Assembly (NCBI GenBank): GCA_016285265.1
Contig: JAEEQL010000013.1
Coordinates: 1 to 36,162, forward strand
DNA length: 36,162 nucleotides
Reading direction: 5' to 3'
From: Lachnospiraceae bacterium
Lineage (GTDB): Bacteria > Bacillota > Clostridia > Lachnospirales > Lachnospiraceae
A program made the position numbers and the translations under genes. Within the stretch, counting starts at the first letter, position 1. Each line of letters starts with the position of its first letter. The notes under the pieces are model-generated. The model saw only the letters and a list, made by a program, of their open reading frames with translations, searched no databases and was not told where the DNA came from. This document shows, one piece after another, positions 30,537 to 36,162 of this stretch.

Positions 30537-32096
30537 TTACAGACTATTATACTCTCTGTTCTCAATTTCACTTATTTGTCTCATCATATTATCATTTATA
30601 TTTGTCAATTCATCTGCTCTGTTTTTGGCGATTGCGCTCATATGATCATAATATGACTCATCTTCCATATACCGCTTTATTACCCTGATCATTTCAGAAT
30701 AGTCGTTAACGCAAAACTCACTACCCGCATTCAAGGCAACATCACCATATTCGATGGTAACAACCGGCTTACCCTGAGACATAGAATACAACGCTGAAGT
30801 TCCGCCACCCATTCTCCTAGGATTTATATAAAGATCGAACAAACTCATAACGCCCAATAAATCTTTTGCATATGATATCCAAGATGATTTATGGCTCAAT
30901 ATAGGATATTTTTTTGTAACTGATTCATAATCGAAGTCCCCAACAAAGCACACAAAACAGTTTTCCACCTTTAAAACTTCTTGTATAAAATCGAAGAATT
31001 CATCGTCCAGTTCATCATCTAACCGATTCCCAACCACCGCCATGCAAAATGAATCATCAGGAATATCATAATCTTTTCTTGCAAAAGCATTACACGAGTC
31101 AGGTAATTTAAACGAAAATACAGTGCGCACCAGAGACTGTTCAGCAAACCCTGTACGTTGCATCCACTGTTTATCACTATCTGTTAAGATAGTATACAAG
31201 CTTTTGTACTTGGTATATCTTCTGGGCATATCGGAAGATAAGCCAACCGAATAAACAGGAATAGTTTTATCTGCCAAATCCGAAAAAATAATATCACCCA
31301 TTGAAATAATGAATTCAGGTCTTTCTTCCCGAACAATTTGGAGCAATATTGTAAGGATATCTCTATCAGGCATGGAGTCAGGACATTGATAAAATGGGAT
31401 TTTATAGCCATCATATTCCAGGAATGATATATCAGAATATTCTTTTATATAACTTGCCGCGGTGGCCATAAACGGAATTGCACCCACTTTGGAAAGGCAC
31501 TCAGCTGAATTAATAAGTAATACATCCTTACCCTGTTTGAGCAAACAAACACACCATTGTAAAGCAGCCGCAGTTGGTGAATGATTTATTCCAATAATCT
31601 GATTTGAAACGACAAACACCAGATTCTTATTTCTATCACAGACATCAATCGGAGATAATAAATCACTTAATTCGTTTCTGTAATATGATACAATCTCAAA
31701 AAGCCATTGATCCCAAAGAGATTCTATGTTTTCCGGAATTGAGTATGATTTTCCAAATAATATACCGTTTATCTGAGAATATAAAAAAAACTGTGTTTCT
31801 ATACCGAATGTTTTCCTGACGGATAATGTATACTCCAGTAAATCATTACAAAATTCATCACACGAAATGTTTTTTGCCAAAACCGAAAGCCACAGCAAAA
31901 CATATCGTGGATTTTTTATAGTCATTATATTTTCTAAAGAAGTAATATCCGTTTTATCAAGTTTTATCCCCGAGATATGCTTTATTGCATCAACATATTC
32001 ATTTGCAAACTTAATGGTATTTGAATTTACACCATTATCTTTATCCTGATCAATAAAATCCAGCAATTGTCTAACCAACACTTCTGTTTCCACCAT
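30537..32096 (-). CDS. GT-B glycosyltransferase-like protein (519 aa)
   Basis: About 170 helical N-terminal residues are followed by a GT-B fold: the first lobe has LVFVVSNQIIGINHSPTAAALQW and VLLINSAECL, then IPFYQCPDSMPDRD, and the second lobe has FCMAVVGNRLDDEL, CFVCFVGDFDYES and the donor-site stretch LYINPRRMGGGTSALYSMSQGKPVVT. It is probably a flagellar or surface glycan glycosyltransferase. GGGAG lies seven bases before ATG 32096. By eye the gene is clearly more AT-rich than the housekeeping genes on the left, hinting at transfer. A related but truncated protein is encoded at 35592-36162. Confidence 0.82.
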   Translation of the reverse strand: MVETEVLVRQLLDFIDQDKDNGVNSNTIKFANEYVDAIKHISGIKLDKTDITSLENIMTIKNPRYVLLWLSVLAKNISCDEFCNDLLEYTLSVRKTFGIETQFFLYSQINGILFGKSYSIPENIESLWDQWLFEIVSYYRNELSDLLSPIDVCDRNKNLVFVVSNQIIGINHSPTAAALQWCVCLLKQGKDVLLINSAECLSKVGAIPFMATAASYIKEYSDISFLEYDGYKIPFYQCPDSMPDRDILTILLQIVREERPEFIISMGDIIFSDLADKTIPVYSVGLSSDMPRRYTKYKSLYTILTDSDKQWMQRTGFAEQSLVRTVFSFKLPDSCNAFARKDYDIPDDSFCMAVVGNRLDDELDDEFFDFIQEVLKVENCFVCFVGDFDYESVTKKYPILSHKSSWISYAKDLLGVMSLFDLYINPRRMGGGTSALYSMSQGKPVVTIEYGDVALNAGSEFCVNDYSEMIRVIKRYMEDESYYDHMSAIAKNRADELTNINDNMMRQISEIENREYNSL

Positions 32097-32165
32097 TCAA
32101 TTCTCCCAAATGAATAACGATGCCATTAATATACTTTTTGATGTCATGCTCTCAAAAAAACCGTC

Positions 32166-33782
32166 TCAGGTATTCCGGTTTTCCAATATATGCTTTAATA
32201 CTTCTTTCTTTGCAACATTACTGAAATGTGTAAGAGCAAGTATCTCCTCAAGTAATTTGGAACTCTCTTCATTCTTAAGAACCATATATGTCTGAAGTGC
32301 CTTTTTAAATGCATCCCATATATACATAAGTGTATTCAAATCCGTACGGAATTGTTCCGGAAGATATTCGTGCATAGTAAGAGAAAGTTCTCTTCGTTCA
32401 AGTATCCCCGTTACCATCACTTCAGATAACGTAGCTATTCTCGGATCCTTATTACCTCCCCTTCTTACAGATTCTCCGACCACATTACAACACTTTGTGA
32501 TCTGATGAGCTTTATATAGTCTGTCACATGTTTCGAATACGGCATCAAGATCTCCGTAATCACATTCCTTCTTGCAATCCCATTCTTCAGATCTGAGATC
32601 CTTAAGCGGCGCCTCGACTACATTTTTCCCATCGCGTATCATCTTCATAACGAAAAGATGAGATAACCTCTCAGCAATGAAGCCGACATCCCTATGCTGA
32701 TATACGTCGGTCTTTTCGGGGCTTCTCTTCCAGAACTCATCAAGAATGGGAAATGCCCAATCAGTAAACATCCAGTATAAACCAGCCCGAAATACATTTA
32801 TGTTGCAGGCGTGGATCAGATTCGAAGAAAGACATTCTCTGTAGAATTCGTATTCGCCGGGATCTTTTTCTTTTAAGATATCCATAAACAGATCCCAATC
32901 TGCGGAATACAGAACCTCTCGATAATCATTTTCTATAGAAGTACCGAGATCGATAGGTTCAGTCGTGATAATATCCACTCCTTCATCCATATACCTGTCA
33001 TATTGCTCATCCGTAAGATCAAGTCTTCTTCTGTAATGTACTATTCCGACATACTCGCTGTCTAAATGTCTGCCGACCCAGTACATGGCAGTTGCTTCGC
33101 TATAACGTCTGTTGCGTGTGGAAACACTGTCAGCAAATCCGTCATGATCATTTAATTCGCATATTCTGATATCGGTCAAAGCTGCTCCGGCCTGGATAGG
33201 GATATCATATTCGGATTTAGGTGGTTCTTGGGAGAGTGGTTTATCTACATGACAGGATACAATATACAGTTTTAAGCGAGCTGAGGTTTTTTCACACATT
33301 TCCATACCCTTTCCGTATTTTTCGGTGATAACCTTAGGAACTATATCTTCAGCAAAAGAACGAAATCTTTCTTTCCACGTATCATATTTAAGTGCAGTAT
33401 CAAATCCTCTTTTCGCTATCAACTCGGCATTGCCGGGATTTTCAAGCAGCCACTTTACATCGGAAGCCATCTGTCTCGGGTTGCCAAGATCAAAATATAT
33501 TATGTTTTCTCCTTCTTTATAATGCTCTTCAAGATACTCGCTCTTATCGCTTACACAAAGAGCCCCGTTAAGCATAGAATCGAAATTCTTCTCCGAACAA
33601 CCTCTTTTATACCATGGGATAAAGCAAAGTGATATTTTGGCGTTACATATGATGCGGTTCAACTCATCACTGCTGATTCTGGGATTGATATGGATATTAT
33701 CGGAAAAAGGCACATCCCTGTCGATCCATGAATCCCCTCCGTAAATCTCCACATGAACTCCAGCTCTGTCAAGTGCATGCAT
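32166..33782 (-). CDS. Fragment 3: second GT-B lobe plus DUF4422 domain (538 aa from first internal ATG)
   Basis: The frame after the TAA stays open to 32166. From ATG 33782 it encodes most of the second GT-B lobe (1-150), the DUF4422 domain (about 168-400; probable glycosyltransferase-like fold, with DSEYVGIVHYRRRLDL) and a helical tail. AGAGGGG abuts the ATG with no spacing, so independent translation is doubtful, but a free DUF4422 protein could still be made if it started here. Confidence 0.55.
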   Translation of the reverse strand: MHALDRAGVHVEIYGGDSWIDRDVPFSDNIHINPRISSDELNRIICNAKISLCFIPWYKRGCSEKNFDSMLNGALCVSDKSEYLEEHYKEGENIIYFDLGNPRQMASDVKWLLENPGNAELIAKRGFDTALKYDTWKERFRSFAEDIVPKVITEKYGKGMEMCEKTSARLKLYIVSCHVDKPLSQEPPKSEYDIPIQAGAALTDIRICELNDHDGFADSVSTRNRRYSEATAMYWVGRHLDSEYVGIVHYRRRLDLTDEQYDRYMDEGVDIITTEPIDLGTSIENDYREVLYSADWDLFMDILKEKDPGEYEFYRECLSSNLIHACNINVFRAGLYWMFTDWAFPILDEFWKRSPEKTDVYQHRDVGFIAERLSHLFVMKMIRDGKNVVEAPLKDLRSEEWDCKKECDYGDLDAVFETCDRLYKAHQITKCCNVVGESVRRGGNKDPRIATLSEVMVTGILERRELSLTMHEYLPEQFRTDLNTLMYIWDAFKKALQTYMVLKNEESSKLLEEILALTHFSNVAKKEVLKHILENRNT

Positions 33783-33908
33783 CCCCTCTAACTTAAAAAA
33801 CCTTCGGATGTAGTTTTCGATATATGGTGCGGCCTGAAGATTTAAGGTAAGTAATACTTCCTCAGAAACAGGAATGTTCCTCTCACTAAACCAATTTTCA
33901 ATAGCTGA

Positions 33909-34319
33909 TTAGGTAGTGAGCGAAGGCTCTTCGACCATCATGGATACAACATCCGAATAAAAGGAATTTCCCTCATCGGGCAGTCCGTTAATAGGAGGAA
34001 AATAATCAGTAGCCTGCTGGCATCCTCCCATATAAAGAACATCTATTGTACGATCTTTAAACGGAACAAATTCGCAGACCTCAGTCCCACCGTTTGGCAT
34101 AAAGAAAACGTCCTTTATCCCCGGATAAAATCTGTGTATAAAGTCCATGTTGTTCTTATCAAGCGATAAAATCCTGATATCACAGGGAGGATCCAGCAGG
34201 ATATCATCATAATTTCGCGGATGATCCTGAACAAAGTCAAATACGGTAATATTGTGTTTCTTCCAATAATTTTCGTTTCCTTCAACCAACCCGATCCCGA
34301 TCTGATTCATCGTAAACAT
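33909..34319 (-). CDS. Fragment 2 of interrupted glycosyltransferase (middle part)
   Basis: 136 codons between the two premature stops, in the same frame as the pieces on both sides. It holds FYPGIKDVFFMPNGGTE and the start of the second lobe DVLYMGGCQ, ending EEPSLTT before TAA. The first ATG after the TAG is at 34319, without a ribosome binding site. Confidence 0.5.
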   Translation of the reverse strand: MFTMNQIGIGLVEGNENYWKKHNITVFDFVQDHPRNYDDILLDPPCDIRILSLDKNNMDFIHRFYPGIKDVFFMPNGGTEVCEFVPFKDRTIDVLYMGGCQQATDYFPPINGLPDEGNSFYSDVVSMMVEEPSLTT

Positions 34320-34337
34320 AAAAACCGGATCATCACC

Positions 34338-34502
34338 CTACAAAAATGAATTCAATCTTGAAAGGGCGTATGATCCGGGATCATTGTGATCTGCGATAAC
34401 ATACTCTATTCCGCGTTCTTCCGCGCACTCAGTCAATCTATCCATAAAATACCTGAGTGCATCCAAAGGTCCGTAGAAAAAAATAAGTTTAAAATCAACC
34501 AT
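34338..34502 (-). CDS. Fragment 1 of interrupted glycosyltransferase (N-terminal 54 aa)
   Basis: The first piece of the interrupted gene, from MVDFKLIFFYGPLDALRYF to SRLNSFL before TAG. It is the only piece with a normal ribosome binding site, which overlaps the foot of the flagellin terminator hairpin. On its own it is half a Rossmann lobe and unlikely to be functional. Confidence 0.55.
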   Translation of the reverse strand: MVDFKLIFFYGPLDALRYFMDRLTECAEERGIEYVIADHNDPGSYALSRLNSFL

Positions 34503-34520
34503 AATGTGGCTTTCTCCAAA

Positions 34521-34544
34521 AGAGGAGACCTTACGGTCTCCTCT
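34521..34544 (-). terminator. Flagellin terminator/attenuating hairpin
   Basis: A perfect 10-bp stem (AGAGGAGACC / GGTCTCCTCT) with a 4-base loop, 49 bp behind the flagellin stop; on the minus strand only TTTTGG follows, so termination is likely incomplete. The downstream side runs into the GGAG of the interrupted glycosyltransferase gene. Confidence 0.7.
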
Positions 34545-34593
34545 TCTTGCGCGTGAACTATTTAACTTAGGTTTTGTTCTGCAGTACCGGTTA

Positions 34594-35418
34594 TTAGCCG
34601 AGAAGGCTGAGAACACCCTGGTTGGACTGGTTAGCCTGAGCCAGCATTGCCTGACCTGCCTGCTGAAGAATGTTCTGGTTAGAGAACTTAACCATCTCAG
34701 TAGCCATGTCGGTATCACGGATACGGCTCTCTGCTGCGGTGGTATTCTCAACAACGTTGTCAAGGTTTGCGATGGTGTGCTCGAGTCTGTTCTGGATAGC
34801 ACCGAGATCTGATCTCTGCTTGCTTACGTTCTCAAGAGCTGCCTTGATCTTTGTGATCGAGGTCTGAGCTGCGCCGTGAGAACCGACCTTGATATCAGCC
34901 TTCTTAACACCGATGGTAGAAGCGTTCATCTTGCCGATGCTGATCTCAATGACCTGCTTCGAATCGCCTTCTGATCCAACCTGGAGCTTCTTGCCGGTGA
35001 ATGTTCCGTCGAGAAGGCTCTGCTCGTTGAATGTGGTGGTGTTGGAAACACGGTCGATCTCGTCTACAAGTGCATCAAGCTCGGACTGGATATAAGATCT
35101 ATCCTTGCTCATGTTGGTGTCGTTTGCAGCCTGAACAGCAAGTTCGTTCATTCTCTGAAGCATATCGTGTACTTCATTGAGAGCGCCTTCTGCAGTCTGT
35201 ACTGCGGAGATACCGTCCTGTGCGTTGGTAGATGCCTGGGTCAGACCTCTGACCTGACGTCTCATCTTCTCGGAGATTGCAAGTCCTGCTGCATTATCTG
35301 CTGCACGGTTGATCTTGTATCCGGAAGAAAGCTTCTCAGTGGACTTAGTAAGAGTGGACTGAGTAAGACCAAGCATTCTGTTAGAGTTCATTGCTGTAAG
35401 ATTGTGCTGTACTACCAT
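34594..35418 (-). CDS. fliC/hag: Flagellin (short, D0-D1 type)
   Basis: 274 aa, near the minimal size for flagellin. The N-terminal D0/D1 region is classical (MVVQHNLTAMNSNRMLG, KLSSGYKINRAADNAAGLAISEKMRRQVRGL), as is the C-terminus (RIRDTDMATEMVKFSNQNILQQAGQAMLAQANQ, ending VLSLLG). The middle is only about 60 residues, so there is almost no variable D2/D3. Several Ser/Thr in SNTTTFNEQS, NASTIG and AAQTSITK could carry O-linked sugars; that is inference from the neighbours. AAGGAGG lies seven bases before the ATG. It has a sigma-28 promoter and a leader of about 110 bases. Confidence 0.98.
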   Translation of the reverse strand: MVVQHNLTAMNSNRMLGLTQSTLTKSTEKLSSGYKINRAADNAAGLAISEKMRRQVRGLTQASTNAQDGISAVQTAEGALNEVHDMLQRMNELAVQAANDTNMSKDRSYIQSELDALVDEIDRVSNTTTFNEQSLLDGTFTGKKLQVGSEGDSKQVIEISIGKMNASTIGVKKADIKVGSHGAAQTSITKIKAALENVSKQRSDLGAIQNRLEHTIANLDNVVENTTAAESRIRDTDMATEMVKFSNQNILQQAGQAMLAQANQSNQGVLSLLG

Positions 35419-35534
35419 AATATTTCCTCCTTGAAATTGTGTAGTGCCGCTTCCCTGCGGCGGTTAATGGTTTTTAGGCTTATGAAGGTTCGGATCCGCG
35501 CTCACCCGAGCTTTCCTGTTGCCTTACATTCATT

Positions 35535-35561
35535 ATATCGGACGAGAAGGGAAAAAGTTAA
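35535..35561 (-). promoter_or_regulatory. Sigma-28 (SigD/FliA) promoter of flagellin
   Basis: On the minus strand TTAACTTT (complement of 35554-35561), exactly 11 bp, then TCCGATAT (complement of 35535-35542). This closely follows the flagellar sigma factor consensus TAAAGTTT-N11-GCCGATAA. Transcription would start near 35528. The leader contains a GCCGC/GCGGC hairpin (about 35447-35462) shortly before the ribosome binding site. Confidence 0.85.
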
Positions 35562-35591
35562 GTCCAAATTTTAAATAACATGCATTATTTA

Positions 35592-36162
35592 TTAAAACAC
35601 CTCTACCGGTAATTTCAGCATCTCTCTACAAGCATCTGCAAACAAGCTATATTTAGAATAACTATATATTTTTCCGGGTTTTCTGCGCCCCAATGACTCA
35701 ATGAACGCTAAATAATAATTCACATCGGGCATCCCTTCAGGAAACTGATAATACGGAATGGAAAGGTTTCCATAAAACACCTTTTCTTTTGTTTCCATTT
35801 CTTTATTGTATTGAAGATCAACAACATTATGAATAGGGACTTTTTCCCCACCAATTTTTTCGAAAGTATTGATGATAAGGGTGTTTTTTCTTTTCCCTGT
35901 CAGATTCTTAGCTAATTCCAATGCCTTTTTAGTATACGAAGCATTTGTATTGGGAAATTCATCGATTATGATATATTCAGAACTATTGTCAACCTTCCCA
36001 TCGGCAAATGATAAATCTCCCATTTCCTGCTTAAAAGAATACAATATCAAATTATATACATCCTTAACCGAAGTTTCTTCTTCCGGATTCAGAATAATCT
36101 TTTTTGATTCAACCATAGTCATAGTCTGCCGGAATATGTAATATTTTTCTCTCCATCCAAGA
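35592..36162 (-). CDS. Truncated glycosyltransferase-like protein (paralogue of the 519-aa protein), open at the right edge
   Basis: The frame is open from the window edge to TAA at 35592; the first internal ATG is 36122, but residues before it (WREKYYIFRQT) look coding, so the true start probably lies outside. The segment YIIIDEFPNTNASYTKKAL, TLIINTFEKIGG, IPYYQFPEGMPDVNYYLAFI and a final LKLPVEVF align by eye with about residues 170-290 of the 519-aa protein. The whole second GT-B lobe that should follow is missing; two stop codons and then the flagellin promoter region come next. It is likely a decayed or truncated gene, or a regulatory/half domain. Confidence 0.65.
   Translation of the reverse strand, partial: LGWREKYYIFRQTMTMVESKKIILNPEEETSVKDVYNLILYSFKQEMGDLSFADGKVDNSSEYIIIDEFPNTNASYTKKALELAKNLTGKRKNTLIINTFEKIGGEKVPIHNVVDLQYNKEMETKEKVFYGNLSIPYYQFPEGMPDVNYYLAFIESLGRRKPGKIYSYSKYSLFADACREMLKLPVEVF

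Larger units (their letters stand above)
32166..34502 (-). pseudogene. Two-domain glycosyltransferase (CgeB-like GT-B + DUF4422) interrupted by two in-frame stop codons
   Basis: One reading frame of 779 codons, from ATG 34502 (GGAG eleven bases upstream) to TGA 32166, carries an unbroken protein homology except for TAG at 34340-34338 and TAA at 33911-33909. Order: N-terminal lobe FKLIFFYGPLDALRYF and VFMFTMNQIGIGL; PNGGTE and DVLYMGGCQ; second lobe MHALDRAGVHVEIYGGDSW, SLCFIPWYKRGCSEKNFDSML; then a DUF4422 domain (YIVSCHVDKPLSQEPP, YVGIVHYRRRLDLTD) and a helical tail. There is no frameshift. Both stops are one base away from a Glu, Gln or Lys codon. Recent loss of function is the simplest reading; read-through or sequencing error are alternatives. 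The gene follows flagellin directly. Confidence 0.85.

Noticed and set aside
34503-34802. Upstream extension of the first interrupted glycosyltransferase fragment
   Set aside because: The extension runs through the end of the flagellin gene on the same strand in another frame; the domain begins at ATG 34502.
1-36162. CRISPR arrays, insertion sequences, phage genes and rRNA genes
   Set aside because: No regularly spaced repeats, transposase or integrase frames, phage structural genes or rRNA sequence were seen on either strand.

Overview
The window looks like a chromosomal segment of a motile anaerobic Firmicute, most likely a Lachnospiraceae member (Butyrivibrio/Pseudobutyrivibrio-like). The grounds are the DUF5721 gene, the LplA/B/C-type sugar transporter without its own ATPase, the T-box in front of valS, a tRNA gene with no encoded CCA, strong AGGAGG ribosome binding sites and a sigma-D (sigma-28) type flagellin promoter. 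Genus is inference; no 16S or marker gene beyond housekeeping genes is present.

Left part (1-5.3 kb): arginine biosynthesis. A minus-strand GNAT acetyltransferase-argJ-argC series runs off the left edge, and argG runs divergently. Between them are a nested inverted-repeat element (2199-2423), a perfect match to the ArgR ARG-box consensus (2522-2539) and a clear argG promoter. After argG come an orphan LytTR response regulator and a DUF5721 gene.

5.3-14.4 kb: a minus-strand series of valS (with T-box leader and promoter), a 64-aa protein, a zinc-ribbon/TPR membrane protein, a membrane-anchored GH25 muramidase, an ACT-domain protein, an 84-aa conserved protein and RidA. A cytoplasmic GH13 alpha-amylase family gene is divergent from valS.

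14.4-22.7 kb: a compact minus-strand cluster behind tRNA-Val(GAC): MraY/WecA-type transferase, GreA, CPBP intramembrane protease, a large polytopic membrane protein (possible GT-C), an acyltransferase and a nuclease-like/Fe-S helicase. Neighbouring genes overlap or are 1-42 bp apart. The first gene starts directly behind the tRNA terminator, so read-through from the tRNA promoter is plausible.

22.8-27.4 kb: an ABC sugar-uptake operon (LplB-, LplC-, LplA-like) and a hicA-hicB toxin-antitoxin pair; hicA is only 56 codons, and a perfect 23-bp palindrome overlaps the pair's -10 element.

27.7-36.2 kb: a flagellin and flagellin-glycosylation island, AT-rich by eye. It holds a Maf/DUF115 protein and a CgeB-like glycosyltransferase on the plus strand. 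On the minus strand are a short flagellin with a sigma-28 promoter, a two-domain glycosyltransferase-DUF4422 gene interrupted by two in-frame stop codons, a 519-aa GT-B-like glycosyltransferase, and at the right edge a piece resembling the middle of that 519-aa protein but lacking its C-terminal catalytic half. The likely common task is to decorate flagellin subunits; the broken and truncated genes suggest rapid turnover of the glycan repertoire.
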